Source: Amphiura filiformis (lineage: Eukaryota; Echinodermata; Ophiuroidea; Amphilepidida; Amphiuridae). Taken from it: DNA of 64,000 bases. The stretch is taken from contig NC_092647.1 of assembly GCF_039555335.1 (NCBI RefSeq), positions 18,137,993 to 18,201,992 of the forward strand, written 5' to 3'. A program made the position numbers and the translations under genes. Below the pieces are notes generated by a model that saw only the letters and a list, made by a program, of their open reading frames with translations, was not told where the DNA came from and searched no databases. Positions 1 through 12,231 of this stretch are shown here, one piece after another (the stretch's first letter is position 1; each line of letters begins with the position of its first letter).

Positions 1-748
1 CAGTTTTACTAATTTGACCTCAGATGACCCCGAAATGACCTTCCAAAAATTTGGCTTGAAATGTTGACTGTACCCACCAAGTTTCATGTCCATACGACAG
101 TTTTTACTAATTTGACCTCAGATGACCCCTGGTGACCCCAAAATGACCTTCCTGACCTTTGACCTTTTTTTTTTTTTTTTTTTTTTTTTTTCCAAAAATT
201 TGGCAAAATCAAAGAACTATTTCATCAAAGTAATAAATCAAAACAGAAAGATGCTTCCTTTACGAGTTATCACTCATTGAAAGTGCTACTTTGCTATACT
301 TTACATGGAAAGCGACTATCTTAAAGTCGTCATATTTCCTTAATTACATGACCGATCAAGCTGTTATTGGGATATGTGATGCACAGTTGAAAATTAATTG
401 TTAAAAGATTTGGTGACCTCAGTTGACCTTTGACCTTGTATGTGACCTTTGACCTCACGAAATTGGAAAAAGTATGTTGCGCTGAAAAATCAAATTTGGC
501 AATACCAAAGAACTATTTCATCAAATAAATCAAAACAGAAAGATGCTTCCTTTACGAGTTATCACTCATTGAAAGTGCTACTTTGCTATACTTTACAAAG
601 CGACTATCTTAAAGTCGTCATATTTCCTTAATTACATGACCGATCAAGCTGTTATTGGGATATGTGATGCACAGTTGAAAATTAATTATTAAAAGATTTG
701 GTGACCTCAGTTGACCTTTGACCTTGTATGTGACCTTTGACCTCATGA
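1..748. repeat. TGACCTTTGACC-rich repeats with a ~296-bp direct duplication
   Basis: The segment is full of GACCTCAGATGACC and TGACCTTTGACC motifs. A block of about 250 bp beginning near 211 (AAAGAACTATTTCATCAAA) recurs near 507, a spacing of 296 bp, with only small indels. A T-homopolymer lies near 166-191. Similar AGGTCAAAGGTCAT motifs dominate 58-62 kb on the other side of the window, in the opposite sense, so this may be the core of a related repeat family. No gene is visible. Confidence 0.75.
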
Positions 749-1500
749 AAATCTAATCAGGTCGAGTACCTCTGGCCACGCAACTCCCCACCAAGTTACG
801 TCACTGTACCCCATACGGATCTCCAGATAATCTGTTCACAAGGTATTTTGCTTATTACGCATATATTATGCAAATTAGGTACTTAATTACCATATTTTAC
901 GCTCAAAATCTAATCAGGTCGAGAACCTCTGGCCCCGCTTACTCCTCACCAAGTTATGTCACTGTACCCCATACGGATCTCCAGATAAGCTGTTCACAAG
1001 GGTTTTTTGCTTGATACGCATCAAATACGCATAAATTATGCAAATTAGGTACTTAATTAGCATATTTTGCGCTGAAAATCTAATCAGGTCGAGAACATCT
1101 GGCCACGCTTACTCCCCACCAAGTTACGTCACTGTACCCCATCACGGATCTCCAGATAAGCTGTTCACAAGGTTTTTTTTGCTTGATACGCATCAAATAC
1201 GCATAAATTATGCAAATTAGGTACTTAATTAGCATATTTTGCGCTGAAAATCTAATCAGGTCGAGAACATCTGGCCACGCTTACTCCCCACCAAGTTACG
1301 TCACTGTACCCCATACGGATCTCCAGATAATCTGTTCACAAGGTATTTTGCTTATTACGCATAAATTATGCAAATTAGGTACTTAATTACCATATTTTGC
1401 GCTCAAAATCTAATCAGGTCGACACCCTCTGGTCATGCTACCCCCTATAAAGTTTCATCATCATAGCACTTACGGTTCTCAAGATAACGCGTTCACAAGC
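749..1500. repeat. Tandem repeat, five ~156-172-bp copies
   Basis: The phrase AAATCTAATCAGGTCGAG starts near 749, 905, 1074, 1246 and 1404. Each copy continues with CTGGCCACGC, ACCAAGTTACGTCACTG, a TTTTGCTT tract and ATTATGCAAATTAGG. The last copy diverges before a CA-rich microsatellite. Confidence 0.85.
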
Positions 1501-1506
1501 TTTTTC

Positions 1507-1555
1507 CGAACGCACACACGCACACACGCACACACACACCCCCCACACACACACC
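1507..1555. repeat. (CA)n-rich microsatellite
   Basis: A run of ACGCACACACGCACACACAC type follows directly on the tandem array. The next stretch to 1910 shows nothing I recognise. Confidence 0.8.
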
Positions 1556-1910
1556 ATAGTGATTACTAAGTCTCTCCCTGAACATTCAGGCGAGACAATA
1601 AAACCATGTGATTCGTGCTTGATAATTATTTTTCAATTAAACATATAAGACATAATGTTGTGATTGCTGGACAATTCCTTTAAGACCAAAATTGACTCTA
1701 TCAGGAATGGGGGTGGCATTCTGTATCCTTTCCCCTGGGTCGCCACAACCACTAGCTACACCACAGAGTTGTAACTAAATATGGATCTTTGTCCAAATTG
1801 TTTCTCATCGTATACATCCATGTACAGAAATAAAAATAATAAGCTAATTATCTTTTAATTACGCATATAATATTTAAGTAGTACTGGATGCATCAAAGGA
1901 TAGATAGACT

Positions 1911-2094
1911 GGGCTATTCTGGTTGAAATCCATACACCCCCTATGGAAGACATGACTTTAATCTCCCACACAGAGTGTACATTTCAAATGGATTCGCCCA
2001 TTCAGGTAACCCCATGTGAAATTCACACTCCCTGTGTGGAAGATTAAAGTCATACCTTTCACAGTGGGAGTATGGATTTCAACTGGAACAGCGC
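1911..2094. mobile_element. MITE-like element, GGGCTATTCC family
   Basis: The left end GGGCTATTCTGGTTGAAATC is mirrored at the right end by GATTTCAACTGGAACAGC. Internal CACACTCCCTGTGTGGAAG and its near-complement make it strongly self-complementary. Related copies lie at 2249-2518, 9016-9202, 12650-13074, partially at 18719-18812, and a distant relative at 52564-52920. Confidence 0.7.
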
Positions 2095-2248
2095 AAAAGT
2101 AGTTTACAACTATTTACAGATAACATGTGGTCTCTTTTCCCTCCAGATTCTGTTCCAAAAGTCCACTACTCGGATGTATTTTTCTTTCAATTAACCAAAT
2201 AAAAGGTTTCAAGTCTCTCACAGTGTCTCTGATGCTCCTAATTGCAAT

Positions 2249-2518
2249 GGGCTATTCCATTTAAAATCCACACTACCCCTGTGGAAGATTTGTCTAAAGT
2301 CTTCCACGGAGGGAGTATGAGTTTTGAATAGAATAGACAATTGGGTAGCTTCCATTTGAAATACTCACTCCAGTTGTGAGAGATATGGGTAAAGCCATAA
2401 TACAGAGGGAGTATGGGTTTCAAAATGATTAACCCTGACCAATTACATTTGAAAAACATACTCCCCTATGGAACATATTTCCAAAATCTTCCACAGGGGT
2501 ACGGTGGATTTCAACTGG
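2249..2518. mobile_element. MITE-like element, GGGCTATTCC family (second copy)
   Basis: It starts GGGCTATTCCATTTAAAATC and ends GGTGGATTTCAACTGG, with internal CCCCTGTGGAAGATT and its complement. The flanking AAT just before the start matches other copies. The stretch from 2519 to 3003 holds nothing I recognise. Confidence 0.65.
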
Positions 2519-3003
2519 TAATTTTAGTACCAAAAGATTTTAGTCAAGTGTTTTCCGCCCAATTTATGTTCTAAATTCGGTTGAAGGCGTCCAAATATCC
2601 GGTATTAGGCGTTTTTTTTTAAATCTTAAAAATGGGGCTACTTAGGAGTCCTTCACCAAGGGTAGCATGGCGAGCCAACTTGCTGTGCCTTGGCACTGAA
2701 AAGGTTTTGGCAACATTGCCGAGGGTCCACCTTATTTTCAACACTGCACCATAAACAATAAATGGCAAGAAATTGCTCAGGTGTATTCCTATGGTGTATT
2801 CCTATGGATATGTAGGAGCCATATCCGAAAATTGCCTTGAAATACACATTTCAGTTTTTTTCACTGCAAAATTTGCCCTATAACTTTTCTGTTCAGTATT
2901 AAAATACAAAATTTGGTGACATTTACAACCACAGAGATTATACCCAAAGAGTACCAACTCAAGTTGTCTTGTGTGTATCTCTACAGTAAATCCACCATAT
3001 TGG

Positions 3004-3397
3004 TTTGTCGCTCATGGAGGGCAAATAGTGTACCGCTGCCGTTTATCGCTCATGGTCAGGAACAAGCGATTTGCGCTGAACTTTTTTTCCGCGCAATTGG
3101 CTATTTTTTTTCCGCGCAAATCGCCTGTCCCTGCTCATGGTTTTTTTCCGCGCAATTGGCTATTTTTTTTCCGCGCAAATCACCTGTCCCTGCTCATGGT
3201 TGGGCAAATTGTGTTTCGCTGACATTTATCAGCGAAAGTCCGAAATGGAGCAATAATTAATGTCTAGGAGTGTTGCGAAGGTTATTTTGGGCACAACATG
3301 TTACATGCAGAACGCAAGCAACCATGCACTTTGTGAAATATGCCGGATGCATAGCGAAATAATCCAAAGGTACACTGTTTGCCCTCCATGAGCGACA
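3004..3397. repeat. Inverted repeat enclosing a ~60-bp tandem duplication
   Basis: GTCGCTCATGGAGGGCAAA near 3006 is inverted near 3370 (TTTGCCCTCCATGAGCGAC). Between them a TTTTTTCCGCGCAATTGGCT block followed by CGCAAATC and CTGTCCCTGCTCATGG occurs twice (about 3084-3199). This may be a small inverted-repeat element whose right arm seeded the adjoining minisatellite. Confidence 0.6.
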
Positions 3398-3824
3398 TAT
3401 ACGTTAACATGGTGGACTCCGTACTCCCATGAGTGACATACGTTAACATGGTGGACTCCGTACTCCCATGAGCGACATACGTTAACATGGTGGACTCCGT
3501 ACTCCCATGAGTGACATACGTTAACATGGTGGAGTCCGTACTCCCATGAGCGACATACGTTAACATGGTGGACTCCGTACTCCCATGAGCGACATACGTT
3601 AACATGGTGGACTCCGTACTCCCATGAGTGACATACGTTAACATGGTGGACTCCGTACTCCCATGAGTGACATACGTTAACATGGTGGACTCCATACTCC
3701 CATGAGCGACATACGTTAACATGGTGGACTCCGTACTCCCATGAGCGACATACGTTAACATGGGGGACTCCGTACTCCCATGAGCGACATGTACATGTAC
3801 GTAAACATGATGGAGTCCGTACTC
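3387..3824. repeat. 39-bp minisatellite, about 11 copies
   Basis: The unit reads CATGAGYGACATACGTTAAC followed by ATGGTGGACTCCGTACTCC. Copies start about every 39 bp from 3387 and differ mainly by single bases (GCGAC/GTGAC, GGACTC/GGAGTC). Because 39 is divisible by three, the minus strand shows a long open frame of a 13-residue repeat; I treat that as a by-product. Confidence 0.92.
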
Positions 3825-4481
3825 TAGTTTTACCTCATTGTACAACCCGAACTATTAATGTGGTATATTGCACCTAGACATAAAAACCAACCATTCCTGA
3901 TTTCTAAACCACTTGTAATCCAATTCAACTTTCATACAAATATACAATTTTAGGCACATGATTTTGTCTATTATTTAAATTATATACATCATAAAGAGAA
4001 AAAATACAACAACATTGACAAACACAGAATTATATATGCCCTATATCATATGCAAAAGTGGGCATGCACAGAACATAATACGCCATATACAATGTGATTA
4101 CAATTAAATGTTCTTGTACAAACATTTGCTATCTATAGCCATGAATTGAATGATATTGATAACCACCTGAACATTTAGCATCAGCTGGGATAGTACGCAT
4201 CAACAGGGGCAGTGGCATATCAGCCGAGGACCAGGGGGGAAACATTCCCATGCCGCTTTTAACGGACTAACAGAATTGCCTGTGAATCTTCTTTTTAGCA
4301 CAGTCAACACTTTGATTTAGATCACATATTTTTGCATTATGGGAAAATCGAGGTGTTTTTTGGCCTCCAAAGTTGCGTACTCTCAGCAGGCCTAAGCTAA
4401 ATGAAGTGAAATAGGTCCATTCAATTCATGGATTTATCACTTCTGGAAATCATTCATCATGTAGATTCATAAATAGGGCTG
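3825..4481. other. Intergenic, nothing recognised
   Basis: AT-rich sequence without a coding signature, splice-flanked open frame or clear repeat. Confidence 0.5.
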
Positions 4482-4662
4482 AATTGTAAAGCGGAGAGCA
4501 ATTTACTCCACCAGGAGTACTTTCACCTGACCTCAGGCATAGTCAAGCCTGACTAGCCATGCTTCGAGAAACCGGCCCTTGAGGTCGAGTGGAAGTACTC
4601 CTGGTGAGTTAAATATTCGGTAAAACAGGAGTCTAAATTGCTCTCAATTTTACAATCAAGGT
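4482..4662. mobile_element. MITE-like inverted repeat
   Basis: The left arm (ATTGTAAAGCGGAGAGCAAT, then ACCAGGAGTACTTTCAC) is mirrored by the right arm (GTGGAAGTACTCCTGGTGAG, then AATTGCTCTCAATTTTACAAT). The loop holds a second short palindrome around CTTGAGGTC/GACCTCAGG. Confidence 0.65.
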
Positions 4663-6530
4663 TTCATTTTACTTTTTGTGTCATGTACATTTTCTTATAC
4701 AAAAAATAATCTGCAGCTTTTGTTATTATTCTATTCAACACACTTATTATACTTTGTATATGTGGGTTACTTATATACACTCCTCACAAAGGGCAAAAAA
4801 ACAAGTATATGGTCAATTCCAAGCAACCTCGCCCAAATTGTCAAAATTTAAAAATCAAGTCAAGTATGTGATTTTGGTCTCATATTGTAGCTAAAAGCTA
4901 TATTTTCTGAAAAGCGTACTTTTTTAGGAGGAAATGGTGTCCATTGTTAGAAAAACATCCTAATTTGCATAAATTTGCATATTCTTGACTGGTAAAAGCA
5001 GCAAAACTAAAAACACAGCAACTGCTCTGTACTGTAAAATTTTGGAAACAAATTATGCATGTGAATATAAAGTTTATAAGTAGCTCAAAATATAAACACC
5101 AGAAATTTTCAAATTTTATAACGTGTAGCCGTCAGCATTGTTTGAGTACCAATTTTACGATTAAAAGCATCATTCCGCAACGCAAAAGTATCATTTATTA
5201 CCACTGCAATTTTAAAATAAGGTTGATTTTCATTGAAACGAGAATGCAAAGCAAATTTATTCATCCCTATCCAATGACCCAAAAATAATTTTCAAAAGTC
5301 TAATTTGCGCGGTAGCGACCAATTAAAGTTGCATCATTCATAGCGTTGCGGAATGATGCATAATTCATAATGTGCCCGTTTGAAAAAAAAAATATTCACA
5401 ATTTTGGGTTAGAACTTTCTGAAATGCATTGCACAGAATTATCTTTACAGTAATTGATGTTTCAGCATTGCCTGAACCATTGTAAGTGACATAACTCCAC
5501 AAAACCCCTGCATCATTCCATAGCGCCATAAGGAATCATGGATTGCAAGGATTTTTTCTTTAAATTTACGATAAAATAAAAACAGTGATGATTATTTCTT
5601 GATAGATGGTGATAGTTGTTATGTTATATCCTATGGCTAACACCCAGTGCTAAATTTCACTTCCAAGAATTTAAGACTAGCAAAATATTGACATAATTTT
5701 AGTTTCAAAATGTGACCATGCAACACAAGTTATCTGATTTAAAAAAATCGGTGATAAATATTTTTGGATAAATATTGATATTTGTCAGCTAACATAAGTA
5801 GCCAAGTATATAAAACACAATTTACTCAAATTTATTGATCTATTTATTTTTATTTTCAAACATGGACTGCTTTTCATTTTCTATGGGATTTTACACACAG
5901 CATCATTCCATAGCGCTCCTTGCATCATTCCATAGCGTGACCTAGTGTCGGAAAATTTGGCATAAAGAGACGATGCCCAAATTTTTTTAAATCGATACTG
6001 ACAATTGTCAGTTTACATCCTAAGCTTTAGATTAAGTGGCAAATTTAATATCTCAGATTACTAAACTCACAGAGTTTGTCAAAAATGTTTTAGTGCAAAA
6101 AATAATGGTCCCGTGTGCATCATTCCGCAACACGAACTTTGCATATGCAAATTAGGAAATTAGGGTGGTTTGGAAAAGTTTCTCCTACCTTAATCATTCA
6201 CTAACCAAAAATACTTTAACATTATGCTATTCACCTTGTGCTGTTAATACATATTTGGCTGCTGCATCAAAAAGAAATTCGTACAAAGGCAGTTTGCATC
6301 ATTCCGCAACGCTTGGAATTGCCCATATATTTAATTTGACATATAAGCTATTCTTCCTAGAGACATTTTTAATAAAAAATATATCAACATTTTTCAGTTT
6401 GAAACTGATAATATTCATTTCCTAAATAAACTCCAAATAAAACATTTTGTACATTTGAACCAGCCTTTTATGCAATCACTTTCTGTTATCCAACACACCT
6501 TTACTAATAACATTGCAAACATTAGTAAAA
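4663..6530. other. AT-rich intergenic region with a scattered 16-bp motif
   Basis: There is no gene. The region contains eight copies of a GCATCATTCC-cored 16-mer between 5167 and 6311 (entered separately) and is otherwise AT-rich single-copy-looking DNA. Confidence 0.6.
5167..6311. repeat. Eight dispersed copies of GCATCATTCC(GCAACG/ATAGCG)
   Basis: GCATCATTCCGCAACG occurs at 5167 and 6296, with a near-copy at 6117. GCATCATTCCATAGCG occurs at 5510, 5900 and 5922. A shortened copy at 5331 sits directly next to a reverse-complement copy at 5344-5359. Spacing is irregular, so this is not a simple tandem array. The function is unknown. Confidence 0.8.
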
Positions 6531-7118
6531 CTATGTCACATGCACCATGTGCGTACGTAGCGTAAAAGCGTATGCAAGAGTCCAATGACACGTATTACGC
6601 AAAGTGCGACTAAATAGCGGTGCGATGCGTTGCCACACTACATCGTAATGCAAACTATTTACTGCATTGCGATATATCAAATACATTTTAACTTTGAGTT
6701 GCGGCAAAAAGTAATTGATATATCGGCACCGCACCGCACCACAATTGCGACGTAGTATGAATAGACCTTGACATATTGGATTCTTATTGAGCATGCTGCA
6801 TCATTACTAGCCAAGCGGGCAAGTCATTTCTTTAATTCTACCAGCCAGATAAGGCAACCAGCTATTCTGCAGGGTGGTGTTAAAAAGTACATAAATCCCT
6901 GCTTGGTTCAAATACTTTCTACATTGTACAGACCACTTTCAGAAATAAGATACAAGCTTAAAATTATTAGAAATGTTTTTTAAAAAAATACCGTTGAAGT
7001 AAAAATGGTAACAATTGTCATATTTACAAATCATATTTGTAAATGTCAGTAAATAATACACATGAAAAATAAATTATACCTGGAAATTAACATAAAATCC
7101 TTGATACATATAAATTGT

Positions 7119-7252
7119 CGTTGGTCAGGAAAAACCTAATGTGTTATTGGCCCCTGAACATGTTTAAAACAAAACATCCCATGTAACATCTTGACAATTT
7201 TGTTTTAAACATGTTCAAGGGCCACAAGTACATAGGTTTACCTGCCCAATGA
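7119..7252. mobile_element. Short MITE-like element, TTGGGCAGGAAAACCT family
   Basis: The left end TCGTTGGTCAGGAAAAACCT is mirrored by AGGTTTACCTGCCCAATGA. Internal GAACATGTTTAAAACAAAA is mirrored by TTTTGTTTTAAACATGTTC. Related copies lie near 19549-19655 and 20020-20126. The stretches 6531-7118 and 7253-7353 show nothing else. Confidence 0.65.
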
Positions 7253-7353
7253 TGAAATTGCCTTTATCCCAAACCAAACTACAACTCAATATAAATGTAA
7301 TATCTTACTCTTTGAGTTGTACATGACATGTCCTTTAGAGCATGGTTCTTATA

Positions 7354-8251
7354 AACTCCTCAAAAAAAGTTTGGAAACTTTCAAAAATGGTTGTATATCA
7401 GAACATTTTGAAATCTATCTCCATATTGTTTAATACCAGCGAAAACATTGTTCTTTTCTGTCAACAATGATACCTCATTTGTGACGATAGCTTATTCCAC
7501 GGCTGAGTAACTTGCTTTGAAAGACAGAGAGGTCTCAAAGAAAATGTGCGAAACTGACCATTATCTGCGCTCATCTTATTGCTCTGAATGAATGAACGAG
7601 TGGTTTAATGCATGAATAAAAGAATGAATGAAAAGTTGTTTGCATGTTGAATGAAAAGATCTAGGATGGGATTAGCAGTTCTACTACTTGTGGATTCAAA
7701 CAGATCAACGTAAGTCAACCTATCTTGCTGGTCACTTCTTCATAGTGGTCATTTGCAAGAAATTTCTAAGCAAACATGGTTCGATTACCAGACCTGGATA
7801 AGGCTCGCGCTATTGGTCAGCTTGAGGCTGGCATACCTCAGAATCACGGCAACATTTGGATTTTCCTGCAGTATGATTTCCAAGCTAAAAGTCAAGTTTC
7901 GTCAGACCGGAGATGTCAAAGACAGACCCAGAAGTGGCCATCCAAGAAAAACAACGGCTGCAGAAGACTGACAGTACAAAAACCGTTTTAATGAAACAGT
8001 GTGGTATTCCTTATTCATGTTTACTGATGCAAATGGCACAGACAATGGCAGATTTGGCACATTTTGTTTGAGACCTCCTTGTCTTTCAAAGACAGTTACT
8101 CAACAATAAAATAAGTTATGGTCACAAATTTGGTGTCATTTTGACAGGAAAGAACAACGCTTGTATTGATATGAAATAATATGGAAATAGATTTCAAATT
8201 TTTCTGATATAAAGCCGTTTTGGTAAGTTTCCAAACTTTTTTTGAGGAGTT
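7354..8251. mobile_element. Decayed Tc1/mariner-type transposon with ~150-bp inverted repeats
   Basis: The ends AACTCCTCAAAAAAAGTTTGG and its reverse complement are flanked by TA on both sides (7352-7353 and 8252-8253), the Tc1/mariner target duplication. The inverted arms run to about 7500 and from about 8100. The interior keeps only a transposase N-terminus, so the copy is non-autonomous. Confidence 0.85.
7753..7971 (+). pseudogene. Tc1-like transposase N-terminus, frameshifted fragment
   Basis: An ATG at 7776 opens MVRLPDLDKARAIGQLEAG, typical of the Tc1-family helix-turn-helix start. About 25 codons on, homology moves to the frame covering 7753-7971, giving SCSMISKLKVKFRQTGDVKD, then RPRSGHPRKTTAAED and a stop. 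This is the paired-like DNA-binding region with a linker GRPR-like motif (RPRSGHPR). The DDE catalytic domain is absent. It lies inside the TIR element at 7354-8251 and is a dead fragment. Confidence 0.8.
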
Positions 8252-8658
8252 TATGTATGCAAGGGTTTATATGTATCAAGACTATAGAAAAATTAACAAA
8301 TTCGTGTACATCGTGGAACATTCAACTACACTTGTTACTCCACAACTAATCATGCTAATACACGAGCATACAACGCTACTCTGCGCGTCCATATATGCGA
8401 GGTTATCTGCGTACAACAGCTTACTACGCACAGCCACGCAAAGAGTATGTTCCATGATGTACACAAATTAAATATTTTCTCTATAGTCACCTTTGTCTTC
8501 ATACTTCCCTTAGTCACAAAAACAGTTTCTATTCATATTCAAGCCTCAAATTAGAAAATACCATACAATCCCTCACACTGTGTATGAATGTCTTGAGCAA
8601 AAGCAATGTATACAGCAATTATAGCAATTAGAAATAAAGTATCAAATCTATTCATTAA

Positions 8659-9009
8659 GGGGTTACTACACCCCTGTGGAAATTTGTGACTATTTTTGCA
8701 TTTTTCTCAAAAAATAATAACACACTGGTAACAAAAGTTCTGTATATTATTGGGGCAAGGAATCCAATTACTACACTGAAATGTCAGTGTCTCAAGAAAA
8801 GCGGTTCAGTATATATGATAGGAAACGAGGTACATCCTTGTGGTACCTTATTTCATATCATAAATAACAAACCGCCTGTCTTGGGTCACTGAAATTCCAG
8901 TGTAGTAATTGAATTGCCCCTATATATACATAACTTTGTTACCACTGTGTTATTAGTTTTGAGAAAAATGCAAAATAGACACTAATTTATCAAGGGGTGT
9001 CGTACCCCC
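8659..9009. mobile_element. MITE with TTAA target duplication
   Basis: GGGGTTACTACACCCCTGTG at the left is mirrored by GGGGTGTCGTACCCCC at the right, and TTAA flanks both ends (8655-8658 and 9010-9013). CATTTTTCTCAAAA and TTTTGAGAAAAATGC extend the inverted arms. The TTAA duplication is typical of piggyBac or Kolobok derivatives. A partial relative ends near 30330. Confidence 0.78.
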
Positions 9010-9015
9010 TTAAAT

Positions 9016-9202
9016 GGGCTATTCCAGTTGAAATCCATACACCTCCTATGGAAGACATGAACTTAATCTTCCACATAGGTAATGTGAATTTTAAATGAGG
9101 ATTATCAAAATGGATGACTCCATTTGAAATCTACACACCCTGTGGACGAGATTAAGATCATGTCTTCCACAGGGGGTGAATGGATTTCAACTGGAATAGC
9201 CC
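9016..9202. mobile_element. MITE-like element, GGGCTATTCC family (third copy)
   Basis: It begins GGGCTATTCCAGTTGAAATC and ends GATTTCAACTGGAATAGCCC, a near-perfect inverted pair, and almost abuts the preceding TTAA element. Confidence 0.8.
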
Positions 9203-10872
9203 AAAAGCGGGCCCAAAAGTTAAGCGACATACAGGGTTGAGTCAAAATGATTGGTACCACAACAAAAATAGTCATCAAATCATTAAAAATTGCAGGAAAT
9301 GATAACACTAATGTGTTGCGTATCATATGTGGAAGTTTTATGATTTAAACACTCATATAGGAGTATTAAAATTATACTGGGACAAAAACAGAATAGTTGA
9401 AATCACCGCAATTCTATTTGGGCATTAAAATTGCAATTTTTGAGTTGCAATATCAATATGAGATGAATTTGAGCCCTTCCTCCCACATTTTAGATTCTCA
9501 AGCACCCTGGCGAAAAAAATAGGGGGTCACCAATTTAAGAATTTTCTTCGGCAAACAATATTTTGGGGCCTATCAGCAGATAACAATTTGGAAATAATTA
9601 AGTTCAGTACAGACCCATTTGACTCTCCCTGTATGCAATAAGCACCTTACACACAACACTCCCCTCACAAATACCTGTAAATGATATGGAGCATAACCTG
9701 CCTTATGACTTAGCACAGAGAAGATATATTACCCTTCCCAGAATCCTTTGCAACATTATCTATCACCTAATTTCATCAAATGACACTCCCATTACTAAAC
9801 AGATTCCCTTTTTTTTCATTTTGACTGGTTAAACATGGGTCGATAGTCAAAAAAATTAAACATATTTTGTAAGATCTGGATGTGCTCTGTTCATTGAGGT
9901 ACATCTCATCGCAATTGACCCATGTTGCACTAGGTAGCAAATCAGTGCAGGAAATTAAAATGGGAGAAATACATTATGGGAAGTGTGCGATATCTTCTCT
10001 GAATTGGGCAGGAGTTGTTTTTTATCTACACTCTACAGGTGTAAATATATTTATGTAATAAGCACCCGAAACCAAATTATACATTTATGTCACTCAATCG
10101 GTTATCAATGATAAATCAAGTAGACGTCTATTCAAGAGTGGGATCATCCATTTAGGGTTTGGCATGGCTAGTGGTCAGGCTTCCTAAGCCATCAGGTGTA
10201 AGCCCAATTAGTCCTATAACACGCTTAACATACCATCGCCTAGACAGATAAATCAATACAATGGATCCACATTGGTAGGGCTAGCCTGCTGGTTTAGGAA
10301 ACCTGACCGATAGCCAAGCTTTGAGAAATCGGACCTTAATGTCCACACTATTGTCAAATGGAATAAAAAACATGCAGCTCCACAAAGGGTGGGTGAGTTT
10401 CAAATACATTTGGTTATGGCGAATCAGAGCGGTGCCTGAGCTAGCAGTGTTTGTGCTCAAAACTGAACAAATATGACCTGAAGGCTCCAACTCGCCCTAA
10501 TGTGCTAAAATCCATTTGAAATTCATACTCCCATGGAAAATATTTCACTGGGGGAGCGTGGAGCAAGCTCACATAGCATGGCTAACCTAGGGATTAGCAC
10601 AATGTAAGCTTTATGTTTATGTGCACACAATTTACATGGATAGAAATTTCACAATATAAGTTTCGAAAATACAAATTTTTGCTTCAAATATTTCAATTGC
10701 TGGACCAATGTTAACTCAAAACTTGGAATAAACATATTTATGTGACAGGCTTCATATACATTGCATTAAAAATATCTTACTTTTTGTCGCATATATGGCC
10801 ATATCTTGCTCTATACTTTGTTTGAAATAAAATTGGCTGAAATATTTATAGTGCGGATTGATATCGTCAGAT
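9203..10872. other. Intergenic; one weak inverted repeat at 10160-10340
   Basis: There is no coding signal. TGGTCAGGCTTCCTAAGCC near 10172 is partly mirrored by GGTTTAGGAAACCTGACC near 10291, and a fragment of the GGGCTATTCC family lies at about 10500-10560. The rest is AT-rich and unassigned. Confidence 0.5.
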
Positions 10873-11590
10873 CATGGTAGGTATTCTAGAAGGAGGTTCC
10901 ACAGAAAAATCCTAATCCACTCAATAGGGTTAAGCCGATTACGCTATTCAACGCGAGTCATCACTTGAATGGATTTAATCAGTGCAGTCCCTCAAACACA
11001 TCCTTTGATGTTTATGATCGATATGCGACAATATCGATCATCTATTTTAAAATTTAATTTAAACAGACCCCCCAGGTGACCAGTACCGGAAATGGATGGT
11101 ATTAGTGCCCCTTTGCATCGGTCACATGATCTTCGATTGCGTCATTGTGTTTCTGATCGAATTCCCTCATTTCCTTCCAAAGTTACGGTGAATTTATGTA
11201 TTTTTTCTGATCATGATTAGTAATACTGGCGGGTGTCTGCGGGACTTTTAAACCAGTGGAAATGATTTGGAAAGGTTTTCCAAGACTGGCAATGTTGTTT
11301 CTATGATCCGCCAAGCTTGGCCATAAGAAATATTGGCGTTATAAAATTACCGAAAGTAAATCGTTTTCCTTTGTTTATGGTCATGGCCACAATGCTTTGT
11401 GGGTAAAAATGACGTCATTCTGCTTAGAAGTCGCGATAACAGTGGTTCATAACCGGCCAAGCTCAATAGATAAGAAGCTTAGCAAATCGATAGTGCACCA
11501 TTCATACCTGATTGCTCAGTATCGACTCATAACGATCATAGTACAAAGGGAACTGGGTTCGTGAATTCTCCTTCTATAATACCTACCATG
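10873..11590. mobile_element. 718-bp MITE with 7-bp target duplication
   Basis: The left terminus CATGGTAGGTATTCTAGAAG is mirrored by CTTCTATAATACCTACCATG. GTCAGAT directly flanks both ends (10866-10872 and 11591-11597). The interior encodes nothing. Confidence 0.82.
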
Positions 11591-11856
11591 GTCAGATACA
11601 TACTTATAATGTGCATGAATTCAAATGAGCAGAAATTATTAGGCTGAGTAACAAAAACCTGAATCATTTTTTGCCAATTATAAGCCAAACAAAGTATGTT
11701 TAATCCTGTTGAATATTAAATAGAGAGTCCATGTTTTGGATTAGCAGACAATACTAATCTCTGATTGAGATTTTCAGAAAATGGATTTACCTGTGTTCAT
11801 TTGTATTTCATAGGACAGATCATACCACCAATTAGAGGTTATGCACCATACTCAAA

Positions 11857-12231
11857 TACCGTATTGTCTGTAATAAACACCCCCCCTCCAATTTGCATGC
11901 TTTATCATGTGAGCAAGCTTAAAACTTGCATCAGTCATGTCAGTCTTGTCAGTGACGATCACTAAATGACTCAAACCATTCCATTGTATGCCTAATTATG
12001 GTAGAATTTCACCAGATTCTTGCTCAATGATGTACCACAAAAATATCATTTTCCACTTGACTTTCGTGAGCACCGCCATGGTGTAGTATTAGTATAGCTG
12101 TAAATCCCTCCTTTCTTCAGGAGCACCATTGGGAAATTTAACCTGATTTTTAAGTTTATTTATCTAACAATTCACCTTCAATAAAAGCCCCCTTTTGGAA
12201 AAATGCAACGCCCATTACAGACAATACGGTA
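11857..12231. mobile_element. MITE, TACCGTATT...AATACGGTA family
   Basis: TACCGTATTGTCTGTAATAA at the left is mirrored by TTACAGACAATACGGTA. Relatives occur at 28730-29047, and a related right half ends near 24050. Confidence 0.8.

Noticed and set aside
1507-1555. CA-rich tract as a CRISPR or regulatory array
   Set aside because: It is a plain microsatellite at the end of a tandem repeat in an animal genome.
3282-3845. 187-codon minus-strand frame of a 13-residue repeat
   Set aside because: It arises from a 39-bp minisatellite; no start context, splice site or domain supports expression.
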